A DNA stretch of 64,000 bases from Ceratodon purpureus (taxonomy: Eukaryota > Streptophyta > Bryopsida > Pseudoditrichales > Ditrichaceae), in assembly GCA_014871385.1 (NCBI GenBank), contig CM026426.1, positions 96,454,572 through 96,518,571 on the forward strand, written 5' to 3'. The translations under genes were made by a program, and so were the position numbers. Below are positions 11,901-22,859 of this stretch, one piece after another. Below the pieces are notes generated by a model that worked only from the letters and a program-made list of their open reading frames with translations, was not told the DNA's origin and did not search any database. The number at the start of each line of letters is the position of its first letter. Within the stretch, counting starts at the first letter, position 1.

Positions 11901-12846
11901 AGATATCGTGGTATTCATGGAATAGCTTAATGGCTGCTTATTTGATTTCTGTTGGGGCCTCTGCGTTGATTTTGACGAACTTAGGTTCGGTTGTGGTGCC
12001 TAAATTAACTAACTCAACTTTATCTTTGGCGCCATGGGACCAGCCGTTGATAGTGTGATGTTTTAATGCCTCGGATGCCGGTGGGGTGTTGACCTTGACT
12101 GTCTCTTGGACTTCTTGCGTGAAGTGTGCAGGGATATCGAATTTTTCCGGCTATGGAGCAAGGCTGGCTAAATGGATTTCTGCTAAGGGGACCAAATTTG
12201 GGTCGACTTGGAGTCCTAATGCTTCTTGTTCTGGAGATAATCCCTTTAACCAGTTAGTGCCTGCATGGTGTCAGATTTGGTCGGCTTTGGCGCGGCTTAC
12301 ACAGATGTCAACAGGGATGACAATGGTTCGTCCTAGTCGCTGTATACGAATTTGATTTCGGGCCCAGTCATGTATGGCGTTCATGTCTCTCAACCATGGA
12401 CGTCCTAGAATTATGGGAAAATTACTTCAATCTGGCATTTCTATGATTACAAATGTTGCTGGTGTCGTGACGCCATGGGTGGTTATTGCTACTGACGACA
12501 ATATCCCTAGTGGCATGACAGGGGCGTCATTGGCCATTTGAAGAATGAACTGTGCGGCTTTGGGACGTGGAAGCCCCAAATTTTCTCTTAGTTGGTTGCT
12601 CATGACGTTGATGCCTCAGCGGCCATCGACTAACACATTGGTGAGTTCAAATTGACGTAGTTGAATACGGATGACCGCAGCATCGGGGTCTAAGGTCGTG
12701 GAGTTAACTTCTATGACGCTGGCATCTTTTGGTCGACTAGGGAGAGCGACCTGTTGTAGATATTTATGGAATTCTAGACTAATTTGGATGAGTTTGGACA
12801 GCGTGATGGTGACATTGGTGTTGTCGATTACCTGTTGGAGGCTCAT
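11901..12846 (-). pseudogene. Ty3#1 aspartyl protease and linker (broken)
   Basis: Reading from 12846 downward, a retropepsin-like segment has NVLVDG followed by an in-frame TGA and then GINVM, where families of this type have a DGG/DGA-type active-site turn followed by a GINVM-like strand. Downstream PIILGRPWLRD is the usual strand after the flap in plant Ty3 proteases. Further stops lie near 12430 (TGA), at 12151 (TAG) and near 11938 (TAA). The linker leads into the reverse transcriptase. Confidence 0.7.
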
Positions 12847-12882
12847 CGGTGGCGGCGTTTCTAATTCTTGTTGTAGGTCTTT

Positions 12883-13652
12883 TCAAATCTGGTGTAATCT
12901 TTCCCAATGTTGTGGCGAAAATGGTTTTCTATGTTCGACCACATGATCATATGATTTTCCAGATGGCATAGCCTGCGTCCTCGTGGATACTGCAGCCGTG
13001 GTTATTGCCGCGACCTTAGCCCCTGCGCCATGGACTTCAGTGATGGTGACTCCCCCTCTCCTTGGCGTCGGTCCTTGGTCGTCCTTGGATTGCGTGTTGG
13101 GGTTTTGTGCTGTTGATGCCCATTGTTGGCGTACAAGGGGGCAGTTATTTCGACGATGATGGAGAGACCTGCATTCCCAGCAACCATCATTGCGTGCTCG
13201 TTGGAATGCATCGACTTCAATTTCCTCCGCCTGCATTGCTGCTGTGGAGGTTCTAGGGCGTCTACTGTCGTCAGGACGTGTATTCGTGTTGGCAAACCAA
13301 CATCGCCCACCATGTATCTTTCCACAATTACTACATGGTGCCGGGGTCACTCAAGTGTATGGTCGTAGTGTGGGCAAAGGTAGTAATGGTGCTTGTAGTT
13401 TGTGAAGGGCGCCTAATTCCCTATTGATGTCATTAGCGGCATCCAGGATGTCCTGTGATTCACACCGCGGATCACCATACCTTGCTAAATCCACGGCAAT
13501 AAACCTTTCTTGAACCATTCACAAAGGTAATGTTCTTCAGGTTTCTGGTTGAGTTTATCAGCGAATTGTTTAAATCGGTCATAAAATTTGTCAACCTGTT
13601 CGTCTTTGTTCTGAGTAATGTTTCCAAGGGCTCGTAGGATCTCTAAGGTAGT
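12883..13652 (-). pseudogene. Ty3#1 gag end with two zinc knuckles
   Basis: The right part carries a Gag capsid tail (DKFYDRFKQFADKLNQ, EWFKKGLLPWI). The left part has two Cys-His knuckles, CSNCGKIHGGRCW and CWECRSLHHRRNNCP; the second fits CX2CX4HX4C. The frame is cut at 13652 by the LTR of Ty3#2, so the Gag N-terminus is not in this window. Confidence 0.75.
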
Positions 13653-14251
13653 TGTTAAAGAGTGATTAAGCTTCACCCTTAAAAAGCTTAGTTACTTCTT
13701 TTAAGTCAAATAAAAATCCCCAAAAAATGTAATACTGATCCCTCTTTTCTGATTCTAACTAATCTGATCCTGCTTACACCAGTAACCTGCTCCCTACTCC
13801 TGATCTGAACATCAATGCAAGGACTCCTCGTTCAATTCGCACCTAACCCTAGCATTCAATACACCATCTGATCTGTAAATCCCAAGGATCTTTACTCATT
13901 ACTTCTCCTAAGTACAATGATCCTGCTCGTAGATCCAGCTCCTTAGCAACATCCCCTCCCTACCTCCTAACCTCCTCCTACCATACAACCATACCTTTGA
14001 AAACACACAAGAGGCTGAGAGAGAGTGAGAGCCGCCACAGCCTCACTCCTCACTACCCCCAAACCCTAGCCGTCGTCATCCACTGTCCGTTTTTCATCCG
14101 AGTTGATTTTTCATCCGACTATCAAAACTTCATCCAAAACGCAGTAACTAAGAAATCCGCAGTAACTAACTATTTTACTGTTCCTAGCAGTTTACTGTTA
14201 CTGCTCCTGTTTTATTGCTCATAGGTAAAACGGCAAAAAATCCCTTTAACA
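13653..14251 (-). repeat. 3' LTR of Ty3#2 (599 bp)
   Basis: Starts TGTTAAAGAG and ends CCCTTTAACA, the same TG...CA inverted ends as the 637-bp LTRs at 16463 and 24255 and partly similar inside. Immediately right is a purine tract on the - strand (AAAAGGGGGATAA, 14252 onward), the usual polypurine tract before a 3' LTR. The expected 5-bp target copy is GTAGT at 13648-13652. Its partner LTR is not in the window. Confidence 0.85.
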
Positions 14252-14389
14252 TTATCCCCCTTTTAGTCTGCATCTGCCCTCAGATGCTCCGGCTCCTAGT
14301 TTTATGTAGTTAGCCAAAAATAAAAAAGGAAATAAAAATTAAAAAAGAGTCCACTATTAGTCCTACCAGTATCTCATGTAATTCTACTC

Positions 14390-15412
14390 CTAGCCACTAG
14401 TTGTTGGAGTCTTGGTGGCTGCTGCACTAGCTCCTTCTGCTGTCAAGTCCGCTCCTGGTGTTCCAATTCCTAGGCTTGGTCCGGCCCCTCCTTCCGCAGA
14501 CGTACCAATATGCCCTTGGTTGTCAACAGGTGGAGATGATACTCGTCCAGGACCCCCTACTAGTGGTGAAGGGACAATTACTGTCCCCACAACCGGCTCC
14601 AAGGAGGCCACCAATCTGTCGACGATGCCATGAACTTCCTCTAGTGCTGTAGGAAAAACTGGTCCCCCATCTTGACCCTGCTGGGCCTGAATCTCCTCTT
14701 CGTGGCCCTGTTCTTTGTCTGACCACTACACGAAGGTAGGGTAGGCATCAACAAACCTTACCAGATACCTGTTGTGCCTCTCCTGGTCCTCGGTATACGC
14801 TGTGATCTCCTCGCTGACCTGTTTCTTGGTAGTGGACAGTAGGTGGCGGGCTAGACCTTTGTTGGCTGGTGAAGCGCTGGTCTCTACTACCTCTAGTTGG
14901 CGACGAAGCTGTATGTTCTCCAAGGCTAATCTGTCATAGTCCCGAAGCCGCACATTTGTCCTTAACTCCAAGTCTAGTCTCTGTCTTCTCCTCTCTTCTA
15001 CATGTCCGCCTTGACCTGCCCATTTGATCTTCTCCTTGTTCTGTTCCTCTGTAAACACAGTCAGTGTTCGCCTAGTCTCGGCCCAGGTGGTCTTCAAGTC
15101 CTCCAACTCTTTTCCTGTGGTTTGTAATTGGGCTACCACTTCTACATTTCTCTGCTCCAGTTCCTGGTTAATCTGGACCAGATCTTCATAGGCTGGTGTC
15201 CTCTCCTCCTGCCGAGACTCTATAGCCTTCAATCGCTCGGTCTCCTCCATACAGTGGCGCATTTGGTTCATAAGCTTCTCCAATCCAGCTGATACCTCCG
15301 ATCGCCCTCCACTCACGGCCAAAAATACTCCCCCCAGGTTCTTTGGCGGTAACCGGTCTGTAGCAGGCGCGATCCCTCCACTCTGCCTGGCCCTGCCTCC
15401 CTCGCTGGACAT
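14390..15412 (-). pseudogene. Ty3#2 extra ORF, C-terminal coiled-coil part
   Basis: A 228-residue open part (14726-15412) is a coiled coil rich in Glu/Gln/Arg with heptads, including DLELRTNVRLRDYDRLALEN; a second part (14390-14633) is Gly/Pro/Thr-rich. The coiled coil matches the end of the second ORF of the Gag-only element (ELEVKTNARLNNFDRLALEN), so both share a 3' ORF. Not a known retrotransposon enzyme. A dimerisation or RNA-binding accessory role is possible but unproven. Confidence 0.55.
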
Positions 15413-16462
15413 TCCTGGTCTCCCTGTGGTCCTTCGATTGGAGTGTCCGGTTGGAGGTCCTCACCTGCTGCTCAAGACGTTCGTAGGGTTAGTAGTGCCT
15501 TTGAAGCTTCCACCGGTGTCTCACCTACTGGTTTGTCATGCTTCCTTTTGGGCCTACTCCTTGTTGCTACTGGTGTCTTCTTGGGGTCCGATGTAATGGC
15601 TCCCCTTTCAACATCCCTCGCCTCCTTAGGGTCAAGAGACCCCGTGCTACTGTCCCTATACTTCGGCTTGTGCTCTTGTCTCAGCCTCTTGAAAGTGACT
15701 CCCTGATTCCTTTGAGTAGAGGGGGACGACTAATCCTTCCTCTTCCTCTTCTTCGTATATTTCTCCTGGCCTGAAGATGATGATGACTGATGCTCGGCCT
15801 CTCCTGTAGGGTCTTCTCTGCCCCTGGTCGATCTTCTTGGTCTGGTCCTCTTTGGGCCCTCTCCACTAGTTACGTCGGGTGCTAGCTCTGCCTCTGATCG
15901 TACTGTGTCAAGTCCGGTGGGAGCTCACTGCCATCGTCTACCTCCTCAGATTCTTGATCCGGCTCCGGGTCCACGTACTCCTCCTGGTCGGGAAACCAGC
16001 TCTTTAGTAGTGTGTCGATCAGCTCTGCTCCTTTCATCTCTCGGGTGGGGCTAGTGTATATCCTAATCAGCATCCTTCTGAGGCTTGAGAGTATCAGGGG
16101 GCCCAAGTTATGGTCTCCTTGCTTCACTGCCTGGTACATGTTCTCCAGCAACTCGTTACTGGCGTAGTGGGACTTCTTCTTGACACACATGATCTCCACC
16201 AGTGCCTTGATCCTGTCCTGGTACACTTCTTCAAACCCGTTGATTCTAGTCCCGTCCGAAGTGTGATCTCCCGGTTTAGTCCAAACATTCTCATATACCT
16301 TGGGTCGAGCTCCCCAGTGGCCTTTGGAATGGCCGCAGTCCTGTTCCATTCAATCCCAAGAGCTTGCTGGATAGTCCAAGCTGTAATCTCAATTGGTATC
16401 CCTCTGACAGTCGCCCGTATCGGTGTAGTATAATCCGCCTTCTCTTCCTTGATGTACTCGAA
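15413..16462 (-). pseudogene. Ty3#2 extra ORF, middle part, cut by the Gag-only element
   Basis: Minus-strand frame beginning at the insertion site: EYIKEEKADYTTPIRATVRG, ITAWTIQQALGIEW, then, after a frameshift near 16230, YQDRIKALVEIMCVKKKSHYASNELLENMYQAVKQ. The frame runs in register across the TCGAA target site into 24897 and above, showing that the sequences on both sides were one ORF. The globular part recalls helical domains common in plant transposon proteins, but I cannot assign it. Further stops precede the coiled coil. Confidence 0.6.
16458..16462. repeat. Target-site duplication TCGAA, left copy
   Basis: TCGAA directly flanks the LTR start at 16463 and is repeated at 24892-24896 after the other LTR. 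Five bases is the usual size for Ty3-type integrases. Confidence 0.95.
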
Positions 16463-17099
16463 TGTTAAAGGGTGATTTAGCTTCACCCTTAAAAAGCTAA
16501 GTCTACTGTCCAAATCTAAAGGAGAACCCAAGAAATTTCAGTACCCACCTAGTTATTTCTACCTCTAGATCCTGCTCCTAGGCTGTACTCAACAAACCCA
16601 GTTCCTGCTCCATTCAAACTGCTCTCAATGCAACTACCCAACACCCCATTTCCCACAAATCCCTAGTAATCATTACACATACTTCAATGTACTCAAAAGA
16701 GTCTACTTTCAGCATTAAAGTCTGTTCCATACAATCAGTCCTGCTCCTAGCAGATTCTGATCTGCTCTAACACACCATCCTCCTCATCCTAACCTCTAAG
16801 TCCCCCTCCTAACCTCCATAGCCACCACAAACTCTGCAAGAGAGTGAGAGAGAGTGAGAGCCGCCACCCTCACTCCTCACTAACCCCCCCCAAACCCTAG
16901 CCGTCCTCCAATCTGTCCATTTTTCATCCAAGTCGATTTTTCATCCGACTGTCAAAACTTCATCCAAAACGCAGTAACTAAGAAATCTGCAGTAACTAAC
17001 TGTTTTACTGCTCCTAACAGTTTACTGCTACTGGCAGTTTTACTGTTTCTGCTCCTAAATTACTGCTCCTAGGTAAAAAGGCAGAAAATCCCTTTAACA
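16463..17099 (-). repeat. 3' LTR of the Gag-only element (637 bp)
   Basis: Begins TGTTAAAGGG and ends CCCTTTAACA (perfect 10-bp inverted ends). On reading side by side I find no difference from 24255-24891, including the 8-C run and the GAGAGAGTGAGAG stretch, which implies a recent insertion. Confidence 0.95.
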
Positions 17100-17114
17100 T
17101 TATCCCCCTTTTAG
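17100..17114 (-). other. Polypurine tract of the Gag-only element
   Basis: On the - strand the bases just before the 3' LTR read CTAAAAGGGGGATAA, a purine run in the position where plus-strand DNA synthesis is primed. The same tract precedes the LTR of Ty3#2. Confidence 0.7.
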
Positions 17115-17169
17115 TCAGCATCTGCCCTCAGATGCTCCGGCTTTCTAGTTTTATGTAGTTAGCTAAAAA

Positions 17170-18342
17170 TTAAAAAGTGTCAAAAAATTTAAAACCGAGT
17201 CTACCACTGGTCCTACTAGTACTCTTCGTACTCAACTGCTGATTCTCTAGTGCCAATCGGTCGAAGTTGTTCAATCGGGCATTGGTCTTGACCTCCAACT
17301 CCATCCTCCTGGTCCTGAGTACCTCTGCCTGGACCCCCTGATCAACCCAAGCCTGGCTCTCCCTCTCTTGGTCCTGCTGAAGTGCCACTAACCGCTGCTG
17401 AGCAAGTTGGAGCTGGTTAGTCAACTCCCGAATCTTCTCCTCTTGACTGAGCCTGAAGCTGATAAGGTCTTGGTAGCTTGGGCCAGACCGATCCTCCTGC
17501 TCCTCCAAATCCTGCACACGAGATGCTTGTGCCAATGCCACTTGCAATTGCTGAACCAACATGCCCACCTCCTTGGTGATACTCACTTGGTCCTCTGGTG
17601 CCTGCTGCCATGCCCCTCCTGATCTGGTTGAGATCGTGGTGTCTACCTGGCTTGTGGATAAATCCACACTTGGCTCCTCCTGTTGGTCTATAGGATCCTG
17701 CTCCTGTGGCTGGTCCATTATAACCTGGTCCTGGCGCTGCTCCTCGGACTGCTCCTGGGGCTGGTCCTGATGCTGATCTTGGTGCTGCTCCTTTTGCTGC
17801 TCCTCTAATACTGGCAGCTGCCTGGTGGGTGCCAACAGTAAAACCATGTCTGGGCTACCAGAGAGCTGTACTGGACTACTCCTCTGCCCACCCATCCTCT
17901 TGACTTGGTGTCCTCCTCTAGATCCCTGTGGCATCCTAGCCTGGTCTTTGGATCTTTGCTGCTCTTGTTCTACCTCCTGCTGGTCCCATTTCTCTTGGTC
18001 AGTTCCTTCATTTTTCTCTTTTTTATTTTTCTTACCTCCTCCATCTCTGGTCCACCTTGGCTCGTCCCTGTATTCTTGGTCATTTGGACTGATGTCCTGC
18101 TGATCCTTCTCCAGACTCACTTTCTTCTGGTCTTCAAGCTCTTGCTGTTGGTCTCCCTGGCAACCGCTCCTGCTATAATCCTGGCTGCCTCCTCCTCTTG
18201 GCTCACAATGCTCTTGCTTTTCTCTGCTTTGGCAGCGGCTCCTACTGAAACCCTGTTTGCCGCCCTGTTTGTCTGATAGCGCTCCTTCTGCTGTCCCATC
18301 TCTTGTTCCTGTTTTAGAGGGCTGATTCCCACTACCCCGCAC
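17170..18342 (-). CDS. Gln/Asp-rich coiled-coil ORF of the Gag-only element
   Basis: 390 residues. The first half is hydrophilic with many Asp-Gln and Gln-Glu pairs; the second half is a coiled coil (EEKIRELTNQLQLAQQRL) ending in FDRLALEN, like the 3' ORF of Ty3#2. It overlaps the end of the gag ORF by 226 bases in another frame, which suggests that the deletion that removed RT and integrase joined gag directly to the 3' ORF. Expression could need frameshifting, a spliced RNA or internal initiation. Function unknown. Confidence 0.6.
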   Translation of the reverse strand: MRGSGNQPSKTGTRDGTAEGALSDKQGGKQGFSRSRCQSREKQEHCEPRGGGSQDYSRSGCQGDQQQELEDQKKVSLEKDQQDISPNDQEYRDEPRWTRDGGGKKNKKEKNEGTDQEKWDQQEVEQEQQRSKDQARMPQGSRGGHQVKRMGGQRSSPVQLSGSPDMVLLLAPTRQLPVLEEQQKEQHQDQHQDQPQEQSEEQRQDQVIMDQPQEQDPIDQQEEPSVDLSTSQVDTTISTRSGGAWQQAPEDQVSITKEVGMLVQQLQVALAQASRVQDLEEQEDRSGPSYQDLISFRLSQEEKIRELTNQLQLAQQRLVALQQDQERESQAWVDQGVQAEVLRTRRMELEVKTNARLNNFDRLALENQQLSTKSTSRTSGRLGFKFFDTF

Positions 18343-21300
18343 AATACTGCTAGCTGCTTCCTTTCTTTCTCTCCTGCCCCTTTTCTGATTACTTCCTCTT
18401 TTTTTTCTCTTTTTTCTATTATTTTTTTCTCTATTTCGCCCTCATCTCCTTTTTCTAAACTTTGGCCCTCTTCCCACCTGTTCTCCTGCTCATGATCTTT
18501 GTCATGTCCCTCTTCATTTTGGCTGTCCTGGTCCTCTCTGTTCCTCCTCCACTCATCTTCGTCTGCTTCCTGATCCTTGAAAAAATTGTTGTCTTGGTCC
18601 TTGAGGCCTGCACTGTCTTGGTCTGCCTCCATGTCCTCTCTTCTCTTGCTCTGCAGGTCTTGGTCTTCTCCCTGGTCCTCTCTTGTCTTGTTCAGGTGGT
18701 CTTGGTCTTCTTCCTGATCCTTGAAAAAATTGTTGTCTTGGTCCTTGAGGCCTGCACTATCTTGGTCTGCCTCCATGTCCTCTCTTCTCTTCCTTTGCTG
18801 GTCTTGGTCTTCTCCCTGGTCCTCTCTTGTCTTGTTCAGGTGGTCTTGGTCTTCTCCGTAGTCTTCTCTTGCCTTGCTTTGCTTGTCATGGTCCTGTGAA
18901 CCTGATGTATGCTTCTCTCTGGTGCCAGCTCTGTCCTGGTAATCTAAATTGTTCCCTTCTTGGCGTGTGTGACCACTATCCCCCTTTTGCTGTTCGACCA
19001 GTCCCTTGGTCGAGTACTCTGGTATAATTTTCAGAAACTGGTCCAGATAGGCTCTTTCTGCTCCTGCCACCGGGTCCTGGTCTCCATCTTTTTGGGGCAG
19101 TGCTACTGTCTCAACGACCAGTACATCCTGCTTGGTGGCCAGCCAATGTTCCTCCTCTTCATCGATGAGTCCTTCAGTAAGGTTGTAGCAGACCAATACC
19201 TCAGGTAAATCTGGTCCAGACTCCTTCTTCTGGCTCACTGATATTGTCTTGACAGTCCCGTTGCCTCGAATTGTGACCAGATTTCTACCCCAGTCATGAT
19301 TGACTTTTGCATCGATCAACCAAGGACGACCTAACAGCATGCTATACTCCTCATTCACTTCCTTATTCTTGATGACAGTCAGTGTAATCAGATAAGGAAT
19401 GCTATGGATGTGTACCTTCACATTTCTGATTATCCCTACTGGTTCCACCACAGTCTGGTCTGCCATCCTCAATCTGTAGGGAGCAGGTTGTGGGTCCTTC
19501 AGTCCTAAACGCTTCTGCTCCTCTTCAGTAATGAGATTGACACCAGATCCACCGTCCAGCAATACCTTGTCCAAGGTCCCGTTGCCAATCTGCATAGTTA
19601 ACATAGGCAATTCTGTGTCAACATCTACTGCCAAGCTGGGTATCAGACCTGGTTGACCTCCTTTTCTGGTCATCTGCTCCATTCCAGCCGTTTCGCCTTG
19701 ACCAGAATCCTTACTGGCCCTTAACTCCGGAAACACATGGGCCTTGACAATCTCAATCATGTTTGGAGCCATCTGTAGTAGCTGACCCAAAGGCACAGTA
19801 ACTGGACTGGCCAATATCCTCCTGCCCACCAAGTTTGCATAATCCTGCTCCTGGTCCCCCCTTGTACTCGTTTCTGCAGGTACTCCTGGTCCCTCTTGAT
19901 CAGTCTTAAAGCTGTAATTGAGGACATCAGAATCTGGGAATTTTGCCCACTCACTGTCTTGTATCTCTGCTTCAGCCATCTCCTGAGCTTCATGTGAGTG
20001 AGCAGTCTTGGTCTGCTCTGCTGCTCTGGCCTCCTGCTCGTCCTTGAGCTGAATGTCATTCAGGGCTTCTAGCATAGAATCCCTGAGCCGTTCATCCTCC
20101 TTCAAGTCTTCCTTGGTCTGGGCCTTCCTTGGTTCTAGTTCCTTGGACTGGTCTTCAATAGGAGGTAATCCTTCCTTCTTCCTTTGGGCCCTGGTCATAC
20201 TGGCCACGTCCACTAGGTCCTGTGGCTCATCCAGCCATTCAATTTCCACATTGCTCACATGGTGATCATGTTTTTTGTTCGTCTTCTCCTGGTCAGCTAA
20301 AAATTGATCCCATTGTGCCTTCTTGGGGCAGTTCCAGCTTCTGTGGTCTGCTCCTCCACACAAGAAGCAACACGGTGATTGATCACCATAACTCCTCTGT
20401 TGACTACTGCCTGCCCTGGAGTTCGGTGGTCTCTGGTACCCATGGCTGTAACTGTAACTTCCTGCAGGTTTAGAAGCAGATACTTCATTGACACAAACAG
20501 GTTCTTCTCCTTCCTTCTTCGCACCTGACCCCCTCTGGTTGGCTGGGTTGTACCAACAGTTTGCATCGTCATGGCCCAGCTTCTTACAGATTCCACAGGC
20601 TTTCCTTGGAGCCTCTTGGCTTGTTTCCTTCCTGGTCACTGTGGCTGCCTTACTGCTGGTCTCCACTTTCTTTACCTCAATCTTAGTGGGTTTACCACTA
20701 GAGTCAGTGCTGTTCTCCTCGCATCTCAAGGCTGCATCCACTAACTCTGTCAAGCTCTTGACTGGTGCTACACTCGTAGTAATCTTGATATACTCCAGTA
20801 GTCCTGCTCGAAAATTAGTGATTCTGAACCCTTCCCCTGGATCAGATTGTAGACATTTGATTAGAGTCATGAACCGATCATAGTAATCTTGTACCTTCTC
20901 TCTGTCCCCCTGGTAGAAGGACTTCAATTCTCTGTATACTGCCTCATCCGTGGTCTGGTCTCTGTACCTTCTCCTGAAAGCAGCTTTAACGTCCTCCCAT
21001 GAGCAGTAGACATGGTTCTCTAGGAAATTCTCATACCATGCACCAACCTTGTCCAGCAAAGTGGTACCCATCAGGTTGATTATCACCTGCTCATCAGTTT
21101 CTCCGTTGTGCCATAGGGTCCTCTCAAACTGCCGTATGTGAGCATCTGGATTCGTCCCTTCCTTGTACTTCGTGTAGGTCAGCGGCTTCCTCTGCGCCAC
21201 CAGAACTGGTCCTGTCACTGGTGGTACTCGGGGTCTTGCAGCTGGTGGGAAGGCTCGTGGACCATGCCTCACTGGATAACTGCTGTCCGCTGTATCCCCT

Positions 21301-22859
21301 GGTACTCCTATTCCTGCAGGTGGCCTAGTATCATACGGCATCCCTCGCATTATCTCCGCTGGCCTTCTGTATCCTGTTCCTATATCAGGGACTCCTACTC
21401 CGGCTTCTGCTCCTCCGCTTGGCCAGTATGCAGTTCTGTTGACTTCTGGTCTGTACTCATCACCTGTGAGGTGATCCACATAGGTAGAATGTGCTCCTCC
21501 TCCTCCTGTTGGGCTCACCCGAGTCCTCGAGGTTGGGAAATGGTCTGTCCCTGGCCTTCCTGGTATAGCAGATGTAGTGTAGGGTGCTCCCATCAATTCT
21601 GCTTCCCTTAGCTGACCTGGTCTGTCCCCCTGGACCACTGATTGGTCATATGCTGCCCACGGATCCGCCCTTGGTTTGGCCTGGAGTTTCTGGCTCTCTT
21701 CCCTCAATATCTCCTGCCATTTGTAAAGGGTCGCCTGCCGGGCAGCTTCTTTCATTTCTTCCTCCTTCTTATTCCGGTCCTCCAGTCTCTGTGCTTCTTG
21801 TAATAAACGCAGAGCTTCCTGTCTTAGCAGGTCCTGCTGCATTGCTTCTTTTCTCTCAGCTGCCTGTTTCATTTCCTCCCTTCTTTGAGTCTCCTGCCAG
21901 GTTCGAAGAGCCTCCTGTCTCTGCTTCTCCTGGTCTTGCTCTTCCAGTTTCTTTGTTTCCTGCCATAGTTTCATGGCTTCCTTCAGTTTGATCTCCTCCC
22001 GATTCTTCTCTTCCCAAGCCTCCATGGTTTCTCTGAACCTAGCTGCCTGGCCTAGCTCCTCCATCTGCCTCCTGTACAGGTCCTCTGTTGCCTGCTGGTT
22101 TCTTCGTTCCCTTTCTGCCTGCCTTCTAGCCTGCTGTCGAGCCTTTAACTCCTCCAGCTGTCTTCTGTCCTCCTCATCTTCCTCCAGCTCCATTCCTTGA
22201 AACTGCTCTTGTGCAAAATGTACCACTGGTCTCCTGGGATTCACCTGTGTGGGCTTACCCGTTTTGTACATCTCTGACAGTGCTGCTGCTCCTGTCGGAA
22301 CTCTGTCCCCAGTGTTAACTTCCTCCAATTTCTTCTTCAGCGTTTCCAATGTCTCCACCAAATCACCTGGTGTTTTCTCCCCTGGTTTCGGTGTGTCTGG
22401 TCTGCTGCCTCCTTTCTTCTCCTCCTCCTGGAAATGGTCATATGCTGATGCCATTCTGGTCTGGGGGTTCCAGCAATGCTGTGTGTCTCCTTCACCTGGC
22501 CTTGGGAATTCCCTCCTGCTGGTCCTGGGTGATAGTGGATGTCCCTCATACTTCCGAATTTCTTCCTCATCCTCCTGCCAATTCTTGAAGCTTGGGCCAG
22601 GTTCTCCTCTTGCTGACCCTGTCCTCCTGCTTATTCCTAGTATTGTCTCCTGGCTTGAATTTTCTCCTATCAGGTCCATGTCAATCAGGTCCCTGGTTCT
22701 CCCTTTAGCTATACTTTCTTCTGAACTTAATTGTCCTCCCATTGGTTTTCCTACTTCTGCTGCTGCTCTTTGCTCTCTGAGTTCGTATCTTGCCAACCGT
22801 TCTGCTGCTTGTCTCCTGGCTATCTCCTCCTTGTCCCACCCTGGGTATTCTCTGTCCAT
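18117..22859 (-). CDS. Gag-protease polyprotein of the Gag-only element (1580 residues)
   Basis: Starts at ATG 22859 and is fully open. Order: a long Glu/Gln/Arg-rich helical N-terminus (residues 1 to about 420, with repeated R-R-x-E-x-x-R heptads); a Pro/Gly linker; a Gag capsid domain at about 600-690 (WYENFLENHVYCSWEDVKAAF, then FYQGDREKVQDYYDRFMTL); two zinc knuckles near 755 (CGICKKLGHDDANC) and 830 (CFLCGGADHRSWNC); an aspartyl-protease-like domain near 1100 (LLDGGSGVNLI, then LLGRPWLID); and an Asp/Gln/Glu/Lys tail of about 300 residues containing two near-identical blocks (18570-18860). Gag packages the RNA; the protease would cut the polyprotein. The active site is DGGSG rather than D-T/S-G, as in the related Ty3#2. 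Much longer than usual Ty3 Gag. Confidence 0.85.
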   Translation of the reverse strand: MDREYPGWDKEEIARRQAAERLARYELREQRAAAEVGKPMGGQLSSEESIAKGRTRDLIDMDLIGENSSQETILGISRRTGSARGEPGPSFKNWQEDEEEIRKYEGHPLSPRTSRREFPRPGEGDTQHCWNPQTRMASAYDHFQEEEKKGGSRPDTPKPGEKTPGDLVETLETLKKKLEEVNTGDRVPTGAAALSEMYKTGKPTQVNPRRPVVHFAQEQFQGMELEEDEEDRRQLEELKARQQARRQAERERRNQQATEDLYRRQMEELGQAARFRETMEAWEEKNREEIKLKEAMKLWQETKKLEEQDQEKQRQEALRTWQETQRREEMKQAAERKEAMQQDLLRQEALRLLQEAQRLEDRNKKEEEMKEAARQATLYKWQEILREESQKLQAKPRADPWAAYDQSVVQGDRPGQLREAELMGAPYTTSAIPGRPGTDHFPTSRTRVSPTGGGGAHSTYVDHLTGDEYRPEVNRTAYWPSGGAEAGVGVPDIGTGYRRPAEIMRGMPYDTRPPAGIGVPGDTADSSYPVRHGPRAFPPAARPRVPPVTGPVLVAQRKPLTYTKYKEGTNPDAHIRQFERTLWHNGETDEQVIINLMGTTLLDKVGAWYENFLENHVYCSWEDVKAAFRRRYRDQTTDEAVYRELKSFYQGDREKVQDYYDRFMTLIKCLQSDPGEGFRITNFRAGLLEYIKITTSVAPVKSLTELVDAALRCEENSTDSSGKPTKIEVKKVETSSKAATVTRKETSQEAPRKACGICKKLGHDDANCWYNPANQRGSGAKKEGEEPVCVNEVSASKPAGSYSYSHGYQRPPNSRAGSSQQRSYGDQSPCCFLCGGADHRSWNCPKKAQWDQFLADQEKTNKKHDHHVSNVEIEWLDEPQDLVDVASMTRAQRKKEGLPPIEDQSKELEPRKAQTKEDLKEDERLRDSMLEALNDIQLKDEQEARAAEQTKTAHSHEAQEMAEAEIQDSEWAKFPDSDVLNYSFKTDQEGPGVPAETSTRGDQEQDYANLVGRRILASPVTVPLGQLLQMAPNMIEIVKAHVFPELRASKDSGQGETAGMEQMTRKGGQPGLIPSLAVDVDTELPMLTMQIGNGTLDKVLLDGGSGVNLITEEEQKRLGLKDPQPAPYRLRMADQTVVEPVGIIRNVKVHIHSIPYLITLTVIKNKEVNEEYSMLLGRPWLIDAKVNHDWGRNLVTIRGNGTVKTISVSQKKESGPDLPEVLVCYNLTEGLIDEEEEHWLATKQDVLVVETVALPQKDGDQDPVAGAERAYLDQFLKIIPEYSTKGLVEQQKGDSGHTRQEGNNLDYQDRAGTREKHTSGSQDHDKQSKAREDYGEDQDHLNKTREDQGEDQDQQRKRREDMEADQDSAGLKDQDNNFFKDQEEDQDHLNKTREDQGEDQDLQSKRREDMEADQDSAGLKDQDNNFFKDQEADEDEWRRNREDQDSQNEEGHDKDHEQENRWEEGQSLEKGDEGEIEKKIIEKREKKEEVIRKGAGEKERKQLAVLCGVVGISPLKQEQEMGQQKERYQTNRAANRVSVGAAAKAEKSKSIVSQEEEAARIIAGAVARETNSKSLKTRRK

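Larger units (their letters stand above)
10338..13652 (-). mobile_element. Ty3/gypsy retrotransposon #1, decayed and truncated
   Basis: On the - strand, in order: gag end, zinc knuckles, protease, reverse transcriptase, RNase H. Integrase and the 3' LTR are missing at the left (truncation near 10.33 kb), and the start of gag is separated at 13652 by the Ty3#2 LTR. Several in-frame stops (for example TAG at 12151-12153) and frameshifts show it is inactive. As Ty3#2 sits inside its gag, it is the older of the two. Confidence 0.85.
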